Positions 52,783-61,279 of a DNA stretch of 64,000 nt are shown one piece after another. The stretch lies in the NCBI GenBank assembly GCA_963665455.1, contig OY762279.1:4092001-4156000 (forward strand), read 5' to 3'. How positions within the stretch are numbered: position 1 is the first letter of the stretch; every line of letters begins with the position of its first letter. The notes under the pieces were generated by a model. That model was not told where the DNA came from and searched no databases. It was given only the letters and a program-made list of their open reading frames with translations. The translations under genes were made by a program, and so were the position numbers. The DNA is from VXNE01 sp963665455 (GTDB lineage Bacteria; Pseudomonadota; Gammaproteobacteria; Pseudomonadales; Azotimanducaceae).

Positions 52783-53548
52783 GCTCTGGGGGCAGGTAGC
52801 CGTATCGCGCGCGATGCGCGGAAAATCCCCGAAACTCCACGTCCCGCGAGAACGGATCCTCGGCGTCGAACGCGCTGGCCACCTCCGCGACGATCCGGGC
52901 ATCCTCCGCCGTGTGCGCGAAGACGGATACGCAATCGAGGGAGCGGCATGCCGGCACGACCCCCCGCGTCGACCACCAGCCGCAGGTCGGCTTGAACCCG
53001 ACGAAGCCGTTGAACGCCGCGGGGATGCGCCCGGAACCCGCCGTGTCGGTCCCGAGCGCGAACGGAACCACGCCTCGCTTCACTGCCACTGCGGAACCAC
53101 TGCTACTCCCACCCGCGATGTACGCGGGATCGACGGCGTTCGGTACCGCGCCGTAGGGCGAGCGCGTGCCGACCAAACCGGTGGCGAACTGGTCGAGGTT
53201 CGTCTTGCCGATGGGAATGGCCCCGGCGGCGAGGAGGCGTTCGACCACCGTCGCGGAACGATCGGGAACATAGGCATAGTCGGGGCAGGCGGCCGTGGTC
53301 GGCACGCCGGCCAAATCGATGTTGTCCTTGATGGCGAAGGGAACGCCCCAGAGCGGTGCTTCCTCGAAATCAAGGGCGTCGAGTCGGTCCACGTGCGCTA
53401 GAACGGCAGCTTCGTCGAGCCGATGTATCCAAACCGTTTCGTCCACCGCCGCCGCCCGGCGCATCGCCTCGGCGGCAACGTCTCCGGGATGCACCGCGCG
53501 TCCGGCATAGGCCTCGCGCAGGGCCGAGATCGTCCCCGCTTCCGTCAT
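52783..53548 (-). pseudogene. atzF: Allophanate hydrolase, N-terminal half (split by an IS)
   Basis: ATG 53548 overlaps the end of the upstream carboxylase gene (ATGA). The amidase-signature catalytic triad is present: lysine in PFAIKDNIDLAG, cis-serine in YIAGGSSSGSAVAV, and nucleophile serine in ALGTDTAGSGRIPAAFNGFV. The genuine sequence stops at RYGYLPPEP, where the IS begins. Beyond it the frame continues into IS sequence for about 115 unrelated residues before a stop. A truncated product without the C-terminal domain is unlikely to be fully active. Confidence 0.87.
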
Positions 53549-56500
53549 GCCGCGGCCGCAGCGAGCGCTTGTCCCGCGTGGACCGTCTGCCCCTTGGCGA
53601 CGAGCACCTCTCCCACCACCCCGGCCGTGGGCGCGGTCACCTCGAACTCCGCCTTCATCGATTCCACGACGAAGAGCACGTCCCCCGCGTCGACCCGCTG
53701 GCCCGGACGCACTTCAACGGACCAGATGGAGCCCGCGAGGGGACTCGCGACGAACGCCGCGCCATCCCCCTCCTCCACCGGTGGCCCCGCACCGTCCGCC
53801 TCCTCCGCCTCGAAGGTCAGCACACCTCGCGCCTTCCAATCCTCGAGCTCCGCGGCGAAGGCCCCGCGCCGATGCGCTTCGAACGACGCGATGTCGTCGG
53901 CCCGTTCCACCAGGAAGGCGCGATGGCGGTCGTGGTCGAAGGTGCCGGGCTCGATGTCGAGATCCAGGGCGCCTCGGGGGAACGCCTCGCGCATGTCCGC
54001 CAGTTCCGCCGCGTCCACCTCGTGGAAACGAATCCGGTCGAACGCCCGCAGCAACCAGTGCTCGTCGAAGGCGCGCCCCCGCAGATGGCGATTCCACACC
54101 TGCAAGGTACGGCCCACGAACTGGTAGCCGCCCGGGCCCTCCATGCCATAGATGCAGAGGTACGCGCCGCCGATGCCGACGGAGTTCTCCGCCGTCCACG
54201 TGCGGGCGGGGTTGTACTTGGTGGTCACCAGGCGGTGCCGCGGGTCGACGGGCGTGGCGACCGGTGCGCCGAGGTAGACGTCGCCGAGCCCCATAACCAG
54301 GTATTCCGCGCCGAACACGATGTCCTTGACGGCCTGGCGGTCCGGCAGCCCGTTGATGCGGCGGATGAACTCGATGTTGTCGGGGCACCAGGGCGCGTCC
54401 GGGCGCACGCTCTGGACGTACCGCTCGATCGCGGCGCTGCACGCCGGATCGTCCCAAGAGAGGGGCAAGTGGACGATGCGGGACGGAACGCGTGGCTCCG
54501 CCTTCCGCGCGCGCTCGAAGTGGGGCGCTAAGGCCCGGGCCAAATCCGGCGCGGACCACCGCTTCCAGTCGAAACGGATGAGGAGCGACCGGATGCCCGC
54601 CGTCATCTCCAACACGCCCGGAATCCCCTCCACGGCGATGCCGGCCTCCAGCCGATGGACGCGCAGGCGTAGGGCGATGTCGAGCACGTTGGAGCCGAAC
54701 TCCACGAGCAGGGTGTCCTGGGCGGCCCGCCGCACGCGGATGTCGCCGACTTCGGATACGATGGGATCCTCGACCGGCCCGCGCGCGGCATACCGACCCG
54801 AAAACGCCGAGGCACCGTTCGCGATCAACGTGTCGCGCTCCCGGGACAAGCGCCGCGCCGCTTCCTCGGTGACGGCCACCAAGCGCACCCGGTCCCCCGC
54901 GCCGAGCTGCCCGAGCTTCCAGCGGTCCGCCTCGATGACCGCGCCCGGACACACGAACCCCCCCAGGCTCGGCCCGTCCGGCCCGAGGATGACCGGCATG
55001 TCCCCGGTGAAGTCGATGGCCCCGAACGCATAGGCGTTGTCGTGTACGTTGGAGGGGTGGAGTCCCGCATCGCCCCCGTCCGGACGCGCCCATTGCGGAC
55101 GCGGGCCGATCAGGCGCACGCCCGTGCGGCTCGAGTGGTAGTGGACGGTCCACTCCGCTTCGAGGAATGCGGCAACATCGTCCGCCGTGAGGAAGTCGTC
55201 CGTGCAGTGCGGGCCCATCGTGATGCGTAGTTCGTGGCGCGCTTTCGGATCTCCCATCAATGCTTTACGGTCGATACCTCGTGCGATGAGTGAGTGCACG
55301 CCCGGTGTGTGTCCCAACCGCAGGATGTCACCGGCCCGTAGCGTGCGGCCATTCATGCCGCCGATGCCGCCGAGGGTGAAGGTGGCGGCGGAGCCCATGA
55401 CGTCCGGTACGTCGAGGCCACCCGCCACGAGGAGGTAGGCGCGCATCCCCGTGGTCACCTTGCCCAGCGTGAGGATGTCGCCGGGGCCGGCGCGAAACGG
55501 CCGCCACGCCTCTGGTCGTACGCCCGGCGGGACCGCATCGCCGCCCTGCTCCCGCTCCAGGCTGAGTTCGACGGCACCCGCCACGAGCACCGTGGCCGCT
55601 TCCTGGAAGGCAAGGGTCGGCCCCGCCACCGTGATTTCCAGGCCGGGAGCGCCCTCCCCGTTGCCGAGCAACCGGTTGCCGAGGCGGAAGGAGAGGTCGT
55701 CCATGGGTCCCGAAGGGGGCACGCCGACGTGCCAATAGCCGAGCCGTCCCGGCCACGCCTGCACGGTGGTCTGCGCCCCCGGCGCGAGCACCTCGACGGT
55801 TCGCGGCCGGTAGTCGAGGGTGCCCAGGGTGCCGGTGTCGTGGCGTTCCGCGGCGAAGGCTTGGGAGCCCAACGCTTGATGGAGGTATTCGCGGTTCGTT
55901 TCCGCCCCATGCACGACGCTGTCTTCCAAGGCCGCCCGGAGTCGCGTGCGGGCCTCCTCCCGGGTCGGCGCGTGGGCCATCACCTTCGCGACGAGGGAAT
56001 CGTAGAGCGGCGAAACTTCCGTCCCCGAGCGCAGCCAGGTGTCCACCCGCAGCCCCGGCCCTTCGGGAAACCGCACGACGGACAACACGCCGGGCGTTGG
56101 ACGGAAGTCGTGGTTCGGATCTTCCGCGCAGAGTCGCGCCTGGATCGCGCAGCCGGAGGGTGCCAGCTTGGCAGTTAGCGCATCGAGGGGCGGCAGCTCC
56201 CCGGCGGCCAGTTCGAGCATCCAGCGCACGAGGTCCACGCCGTACACGAGTTCGGTGACGCCGTGTTCGACCTGCAACCGGGTGTTGACCTCCAGGAAGG
56301 TCGCCGCCTCGCGCTCCGGGTCGTACAGGAACTCGACGGTGCCGGCGCTCCGGTAGGACACGCTCGACAGCAACGCGCGCCCGTCCTCGTGCATGCGGTG
56401 CCGCACGGCATCCGGCAGGTTCGGTGCCGGGCATTCCTCGACCACCTTCTGATGCCGCCGCTGCAGGGAACAATCCCGGTCGCCCAGGGTCGCGACGCCG

Positions 56501-57153
56501 CCCGCCCCGTCGCCGAACGCCTGCACCTCGACGTGCCGCGGAGCCGCGACGCAGCGCTCGACGAACAAGCGTGTGTCCCCGAACGCGCTGCCCGCGAGGC
56601 GTTCCACGGCGGCGTAGCGCGTCTGGAGCTCGTCGGCGTCGTCGCAGCGCTGCATGCCGATGCCGCCCCCGCCGGCGGAGCTCTTCAGCATGACCGGATA
56701 GCCCATCTTCTCCGCTTCGCGCAGCGCGTCGTCCGCATCCGCGAGTACGCCGCTCCCCGGCAACAGGGCGACCCCGGCGGCTTCTGCGAGACGCCGCGCT
56801 TCGTGCTTGAGCCCGAACTGGGCCAGATGCTCTGGACGCGGACCAACGAAGGCGACGCCACGCTGCTCCAACGCCCGCGCGAAGCCGGCGTTCTCGCTGA
56901 GGAACCCGTAGCCGGGATGCACGGCGTCCGCGCCGCTGCGCGCGACCACGTCGAGCAGCTTGTCGATGTCCAGATAGGTTTCGGCCACCCCGCCGTCGCC
57001 GAGCGGATACGCTTCTTTGGCGGCCTCGACGTGGAGCGCACCGCGGTCCGCATGGGCGTAAACCGCGACGCCAGCGACGCCCATCGCGTCCAGCGTGCGA
57101 CAGATGCGCACCGCGATCTCGCCGCGGTTCGCGACCAGCACCTTGCGGAACAT
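53545..57153 (-). CDS. Urea carboxylase-family biotin enzyme, probably guanidine carboxylase
   Basis: 1202 aa. Residues 1-450 are a biotin carboxylase: KVLVANRGEIAVRICRTLDA, glycine-rich KSSAGGGGIGMQ, and LEVNTRLQVEHGVTELVYG. Residues about 470-780 match the KipA-type (AHS2) domain (VGVPPSGPMDDLSFRLGNRL) and 790-1040 the KipI-type (AHS1) domain. The C-terminal biotinyl domain has VESMKAEFEV, lysine near 1167, where most relatives have EAMK. Members of this family beside DUF1989 genes have been shown to carboxylate guanidine rather than urea. That assignment is inferred here from neighbours, since substrate residues are not checked. Confidence 0.88.
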   Translation of the reverse strand: MFRKVLVANRGEIAVRICRTLDAMGVAGVAVYAHADRGALHVEAAKEAYPLGDGGVAETYLDIDKLLDVVARSGADAVHPGYGFLSENAGFARALEQRGVAFVGPRPEHLAQFGLKHEARRLAEAAGVALLPGSGVLADADDALREAEKMGYPVMLKSSAGGGGIGMQRCDDADELQTRYAAVERLAGSAFGDTRLFVERCVAAPRHVEVQAFGDGAGGVATLGDRDCSLQRRHQKVVEECPAPNLPDAVRHRMHEDGRALLSSVSYRSAGTVEFLYDPEREAATFLEVNTRLQVEHGVTELVYGVDLVRWMLELAAGELPPLDALTAKLAPSGCAIQARLCAEDPNHDFRPTPGVLSVVRFPEGPGLRVDTWLRSGTEVSPLYDSLVAKVMAHAPTREEARTRLRAALEDSVVHGAETNREYLHQALGSQAFAAERHDTGTLGTLDYRPRTVEVLAPGAQTTVQAWPGRLGYWHVGVPPSGPMDDLSFRLGNRLLGNGEGAPGLEITVAGPTLAFQEAATVLVAGAVELSLEREQGGDAVPPGVRPEAWRPFRAGPGDILTLGKVTTGMRAYLLVAGGLDVPDVMGSAATFTLGGIGGMNGRTLRAGDILRLGHTPGVHSLIARGIDRKALMGDPKARHELRITMGPHCTDDFLTADDVAAFLEAEWTVHYHSSRTGVRLIGPRPQWARPDGGDAGLHPSNVHDNAYAFGAIDFTGDMPVILGPDGPSLGGFVCPGAVIEADRWKLGQLGAGDRVRLVAVTEEAARRLSRERDTLIANGASAFSGRYAARGPVEDPIVSEVGDIRVRRAAQDTLLVEFGSNVLDIALRLRVHRLEAGIAVEGIPGVLEMTAGIRSLLIRFDWKRWSAPDLARALAPHFERARKAEPRVPSRIVHLPLSWDDPACSAAIERYVQSVRPDAPWCPDNIEFIRRINGLPDRQAVKDIVFGAEYLVMGLGDVYLGAPVATPVDPRHRLVTTKYNPARTWTAENSVGIGGAYLCIYGMEGPGGYQFVGRTLQVWNRHLRGRAFDEHWLLRAFDRIRFHEVDAAELADMREAFPRGALDLDIEPGTFDHDRHRAFLVERADDIASFEAHRRGAFAAELEDWKARGVLTFEAEEADGAGPPVEEGDGAAFVASPLAGSIWSVEVRPGQRVDAGDVLFVVESMKAEFEVTAPTAGVVGEVLVAKGQTVHAGQALAAAAA

Positions 57154-57181
57154 CCCGCGCTCCCTCGGTTCTCCGCGGCCC

Positions 57182-57829
57182 TCAGCCGACCTGCCGCCAG
57201 ACCGCCAGTTCGATCGGGGTCGGGTTGTAGCCGTTGCAGGGGTTGTTGAGCTGCGGACAGTTCGAGATCAGCACGAGGATGTCCATCTCGGCGATGAGTT
57301 CCACGTACTTGCCCGGCGCGCTGATGCCGTCCTCGAACGTGAGGCCGCCTTCAGGTGTCACCGGTACGTTCATGAAAAAGTTGATGTTGTGGGTGAGGTC
57401 ACGCTTCGTGAGCCCCCACTCCTCGTGGGTGTTGACGGCGAGCAGCCAACTGTCCCGGCACGAGTGCATGCTCTTCTTCTCCAACGCGTACCGGACGGTG
57501 TTGCTCTCCCCGGCGCAGGCGCCGCCCAAGGTGTCGTGGCGGCCGCAGGTGTCCGCGACGATGGTCAGCATCGGGTTGCCCTCGTCCGACAGGAGGGTCG
57601 TGCCGGCCGAGAGATAGAGATTGCCCTGCTCCCGCATCGTGTCGAAGGCGCTGTAGCGCTCGTGGGGGTTGTTGGCGTTGAAGAACAGGGTGTCCACGGC
57701 CTGATTGCCCCTGAGGTCCGTGATGCGGAACGTGTCCCCGGCGCCCACCGTGCCGATCCAGTACTCCCCGGCCGGGACGGTCTCCGTCCAGTCGGCCACG
57801 TCCACGGACAGGTTGCTTTCCTTCAGCAT
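57182..57829 (-). CDS. DUF1989 protein (urea carboxylase-associated/carboxyguanidine deiminase subunit)
   Basis: 215 aa from ATG 57829, with AAGGAG 7-12 nt upstream. The family pattern includes DLRGNQAVDTLFFNANNPHE, then TIVADTCGRHDTLGGACAGE with conserved cysteines, and MDILVLISNCPQLNNPCNGY near the end. Such proteins occur as pairs next to urea-carboxylase-type genes and, where studied, form a two-subunit carboxyguanidine deiminase. The partner is the gene 16 nt upstream. The order of the two subunits (A versus B) was not decided. Confidence 0.82.
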   Translation of the reverse strand: MLKESNLSVDVADWTETVPAGEYWIGTVGAGDTFRITDLRGNQAVDTLFFNANNPHERYSAFDTMREQGNLYLSAGTTLLSDEGNPMLTIVADTCGRHDTLGGACAGESNTVRYALEKKSMHSCRDSWLLAVNTHEEWGLTKRDLTHNINFFMNVPVTPEGGLTFEDGISAPGKYVELIAEMDILVLISNCPQLNNPCNGYNPTPIELAVWRQVG

Positions 57830-57845
57830 CGTGCACTCCTTCCCG

Positions 57846-58565
57846 CTACGCGCCCAGGGCATACAGGTAGTTGTTCGTGAAGCCGCGGCCGTTCTCCTCC
57901 CGGGAGATACGGCACGGGTCGTCGTCCGCGACCGGCTCGGCCAGGCTCAGCCGGTAGCCGATGGGGCACCGCGGATACTCGGTGGCCGCGTTCAGGGGAT
58001 GCGGGCAGGTGTGCAGCACGACGAGCGTCGGCATCTCGAAGCGCAGGGTGACGGTGTAGCCGGGCTTCGAGTGTCCGGGGACGAAAAGCATCGTGCCGTC
58101 CTCCGCCGCGTCCACCCGCGAGAACCAGTTCACGTTCGCGGCGAAGTCCCGGCGGCCGAGGCCGTACTTGCCGAGTTCGACGAGGAACGAGTCGCGGCCA
58201 TTGCGGTGGTAGTCGTTGCGGGCCTCCTGATAGCTCAGCGCACCCCACTTGCGGCGCACCAACGCGGCATTGCAGGTCCCGCTCGACGCGTCGTGCCAGC
58301 CCACGTCGTCGCCGACCACGGAGCAGAAGATCCGACCCATGTCCGAGTAGAGGCAATGGCCCCGGGTCAGCCGAAACGTGTGCTGGCACTTCAGCGTGTC
58401 CGGCAGGTTCAGCCGTTCGAGGGGGTTGCCGGGGTTGTAGGCGAGCATCGCCGCGTTGCCGCCCCCTTCCACGTCCACCAGCTGCAACCGCACGCCGGGA
58501 TTGGCGAGGAAGGACCAGTGGCTGCCGCCGGGCAGCACGTCTTCGTAGAGCACGTCAGGCTGCAT
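57846..58565 (-). CDS. DUF1989 protein, second subunit
   Basis: 239 aa. LLPGGSHWSFLANPGVRLQ-type strands are present, followed by LPDTLKCQHTFRLTRGHCLY, GWHDASSGTCNAALVRRKWG, and MPTLVVLHTCPHPLNAATEY near the C-terminus, matching its neighbour in plan but with low identity. The start at ATG 58565 overlaps the ATPase gene by 11 nt, so they are translationally coupled. With the downstream paralogue it is expected to make the deiminase that turns carboxyguanidine into allophanate. Confidence 0.8.
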   Translation of the reverse strand: MQPDVLYEDVLPGGSHWSFLANPGVRLQLVDVEGGGNAAMLAYNPGNPLERLNLPDTLKCQHTFRLTRGHCLYSDMGRIFCSVVGDDVGWHDASSGTCNAALVRRKWGALSYQEARNDYHRNGRDSFLVELGKYGLGRRDFAANVNWFSRVDAAEDGTMLFVPGHSKPGYTVTLRFEMPTLVVLHTCPHPLNAATEYPRCPIGYRLSLAEPVADDDPCRISREENGRGFTNNYLYALGA

Positions 58566-59343
58566 CTTCTTCTCCGGGCTTGACGTTGATGTTGTCCATG
58601 AGCGAGTCCACGCCCCCGCGACGGCCGACCGGCAGGTCGAACGTGATCGTGGCCCCGTAGAGGTCGGGCTCGTGGGGATCGACCCGGGGCTTGTCGAAGA
58701 CCAGCAGGCGCGAGCCCAGGCTGAAGCCCTCCGCGATGTCGTGGGTGATCATGAAGACGGTGAGATCGAGTTCCCGGTGCAGCTCGCGCACGAGCTCGTG
58801 CATATCCGCGCGGATGCCCGGGTCCAGCGCGCCGAAGGGCTCGTCGAGCAGGAGGATGCGCGGCTCGGTGATCAGCGTCTGCGCGAGGGCCAGACGCTGC
58901 TGCATGCCGCCAGACAGTTCCGAGGGATAGTTGTCCGCCGACCGCTCGAGGCCCACGCGCGCCAGCATCTCGGTGGCGCGAGCGACGTTGCGCACCCGGC
59001 GGCGGCCGAACGTGCGCCCGAGCCAGGGCGCATCCACCAGGTCGAGGCCGAGCAGGACGTTGCCGAGGACCGTCAGGTGCGGGAACACCGAGTAGCGCTG
59101 GAACACGACGCCCCGGTCCGCCCGTGGTTCCGGCACCAGGGGCACGCCGTCCAGGCGGATCGACCCCTCGCAGGGCGCCACCTCGCCGAGCAGCATGCGC
59201 AGGAACGTCGTCTTGCCGCAGCCGGACGCGCCGACGATGGTGACGAACTCGTTCTTCTCCACGCGCAGGCGGACGTTCTCCAGCACCGTCTTGCCGGGAT
59301 AGCGCTTCCAGACGTTGCGTACCTCGATCACGTCATGCTCCAT
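58555..59343 (-). CDS. ABC importer ATP-binding protein
   Basis: 262 aa from ATG 59343; the frame is open to 59448 but the upstream part overlaps the permease. Walker A is VGASGCGKTT, the signature LSGGMQQRLALAQ, Walker B RILLLDEPFGALD, with the switch histidine in MITHDIAE. It resembles the nitrate/taurine (NrtD/SsuB) class. It energises uptake of the substrate for the downstream carboxylase. It overlaps the permease gene by 11 nt. Confidence 0.88.
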   Translation of the reverse strand: MEHDVIEVRNVWKRYPGKTVLENVRLRVEKNEFVTIVGASGCGKTTFLRMLLGEVAPCEGSIRLDGVPLVPEPRADRGVVFQRYSVFPHLTVLGNVLLGLDLVDAPWLGRTFGRRRVRNVARATEMLARVGLERSADNYPSELSGGMQQRLALAQTLITEPRILLLDEPFGALDPGIRADMHELVRELHRELDLTVFMITHDIAEGFSLGSRLLVFDKPRVDPHEPDLYGATITFDLPVGRRGGVDSLMDNINVKPGEEDAA

Positions 59344-60151
59344 AGCTATCCCCGTACCAAGGGAAGCAGCGCCGGTTGAGCTGGCGGAGCCCGTAGTCGA
59401 GCAGGAACGCAAGGAAGGTGATCCACGCCACGTACGGCAGGATGACATCCATCGCGAGGTAGCGCCGCACGAGGAAGATGCGGTAGCCGAGCCCGTCCGT
59501 CGACGCGATGGCCTCGGCGGCGATCAGGAAGAGCCACGCGCTGCCGAGGGACAGGCGCACGCCATCCACGAGGCGCGGGAAGACCTGGGGCAGCACGACC
59601 CGCATCGCGATCTGCCAACTCGTGGCGTCGAGGGTCTGCGCCTTGACGAGTTGTTCCCGAGGCAGCTCGCGCACCCGCTGCTCAATGTCGCGCATGAGAA
59701 ACGGCGCCGTGCCGAGTACGATAAGCATCACCTTGGCGAGTTCGCCGACGCCAAAGACGATGAAGAGGATCGGCAGGATCGCGAGCGGCGGAATCATCGA
59801 GAGCGCGCGCACGGCCGGCGACCAGAACGCGCCGAACCACGGCAGCAGGCCGTTCGGCACGCCCACCACCAGGCCCACGGCGGCGCCCACGAACACGCCG
59901 GTGAGGAGCCGCACCAGGCTTGCTCCGGTGTCCGTCCAGAAGATGTAGTCGCCGGTGCGCCGGTCCGGCTCGAACGCGACCCGCTCGATCGCGGCACCGA
60001 TGCTCGCGAGCCCCGGCAGCAGCTTGTCGTCGGGGTTTTCCGCCAAACGGATCCCCGAGGCCACCACGTAGAGAACCACCGCAAGCGCGAACGGCACGGC
60101 CGCGCTTGCAAGGACGCCCAGGCCGCCGGGGCGGCGGTTGATCAGGCGCAT
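59333..60151 (-). CDS. ABC importer permease
   Basis: 272 aa with about six membrane helices. The EAA loop that contacts the ATPase is visible as VKAQTLDATSWQIAMRVVLP (about residues 175-195), the pattern of nitrate/taurine-type permeases. The N-terminal helix VPFALAVVLYVVASGIRL is followed by a periplasmic loop. It is part of the urea/guanidine-type cassette, 33 nt downstream of the binding-protein gene. Confidence 0.87.
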   Translation of the reverse strand: MRLINRRPGGLGVLASAAVPFALAVVLYVVASGIRLAENPDDKLLPGLASIGAAIERVAFEPDRRTGDYIFWTDTGASLVRLLTGVFVGAAVGLVVGVPNGLLPWFGAFWSPAVRALSMIPPLAILPILFIVFGVGELAKVMLIVLGTAPFLMRDIEQRVRELPREQLVKAQTLDATSWQIAMRVVLPQVFPRLVDGVRLSLGSAWLFLIAAEAIASTDGLGYRIFLVRRYLAMDVILPYVAWITFLAFLLDYGLRQLNRRCFPWYGDSYGA

Positions 60152-60184
60152 GAGTCCGGCCGCTCCTCCGGCGCACTCTGGCGG

Positions 60185-61252
60185 CTAGATTTCGCCGTCC
60201 GCCGCCATCTGCATGTAGGTGTCGTCAAACCGGAGCTTCACGTTCGCCTCCGAGCCAAGCACCTCGCCGCCGGGCAGCTCGATGCCGATGAACTCGGGTC
60301 CGGGCGCGCCTTCGCCCAACAGTCCGTGGAGGTACGAGAATGCCGCGACGTTCGTCATCGTGTCCTTGAGCGCGCTCGAACGGACGAACTCCACGGCCGG
60401 CGCGGGCGCGTAGAACATCTGCGTCGCCGCGAGCTGGGCGTTGTAGCCGGCGAGGTCGGTGCCGGAGGCCTCCGCCATGAGCGTCTTCGCCGCGTCCCCG
60501 GCCTCGCCGGCGGTGGACATGACGGCCATGGTCTCGTACCAGGTGCCCGCGAGTGCCTTGCCGAGCCGCGGGTCCGCCAAGGCTTCGGTGTTCACCACCA
60601 GCATGTCGATGATCTCGCCGGGAATCTGCGACGAGTCGAATACCGGGCTCACGTCCGGCATCGCCTGGATTTCGGCCAGGAGCGGGTTCCACGTCACGGC
60701 CGAGGTCACGTCTTCGGTCGTGAAGGCGGCGACGATGTCCGCATCGGACGTGTTCACCACCGTCAGGTCGCGCTCGGTCATGTCGGCGGTCGCGAGCGCC
60801 CGGGCGAGCAGGTAGTGCGACACGGAGAGCTCCACGAGGTTGACGTTCTGCCCGCGCAGGTCCGCGACGGACTTGCCCGCGCCCTTCAGGACGATGCCGT
60901 CGTTGCCGTTCGAGAAGTCGCCCACGATGAGCGCCGTGGAATCCACGCCCCCGGCGGCGGGGATGGTCAGGGCGTCCATGTTCGTCATGGTGCAGCCGTC
61001 GAAGGCACCGACCGTATATTGGTTGATGGACTCGATGTAGTCGTTGAACTGCACCACCTCGATGGTGATGCCGTACTTCTCGGCCCACTTGTCCACGATG
61101 CCGGCGCGGGCGGCGTAGTCCCACGGCATCCAGCCGACATAGATGCTCCAGGCGATGCGGTAGTCGTCCTTCGCGAACGACGAGAACGAAAAGACGCAGA
61201 GCGCCGCGGCGAGCAGGGCACGTCCGAGGGGGCGGCGGAGGAGAGTTGCCAT
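60185..61252 (-). CDS. ABC importer substrate-binding protein
   Basis: 355 aa. The signal peptide (LGRALLAAALCVFSFSSFAK, cleavage near residue 28) is followed by DYRIAWSIYVGWMPWDYAAR and IEVVQFNDYIESINQYTVGA, which match the binding proteins that accompany urea-carboxylase operons. GPEFIGIELPGGEVLG is near the C-terminus. It captures substrate in the periplasm. It is the first gene of a leftward seven-gene operon. An IS110 transposase gene ends only 27 nt upstream, so the native promoter and leader are probably displaced. Confidence 0.85.
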   Translation of the reverse strand: MATLLRRPLGRALLAAALCVFSFSSFAKDDYRIAWSIYVGWMPWDYAARAGIVDKWAEKYGITIEVVQFNDYIESINQYTVGAFDGCTMTNMDALTIPAAGGVDSTALIVGDFSNGNDGIVLKGAGKSVADLRGQNVNLVELSVSHYLLARALATADMTERDLTVVNTSDADIVAAFTTEDVTSAVTWNPLLAEIQAMPDVSPVFDSSQIPGEIIDMLVVNTEALADPRLGKALAGTWYETMAVMSTAGEAGDAAKTLMAEASGTDLAGYNAQLAATQMFYAPAPAVEFVRSSALKDTMTNVAAFSYLHGLLGEGAPGPEFIGIELPGGEVLGSEANVKLRFDDTYMQMAADGEI

Positions 61253-61279
61253 GATTGGCCTTGCATGGAACTAACCCCG

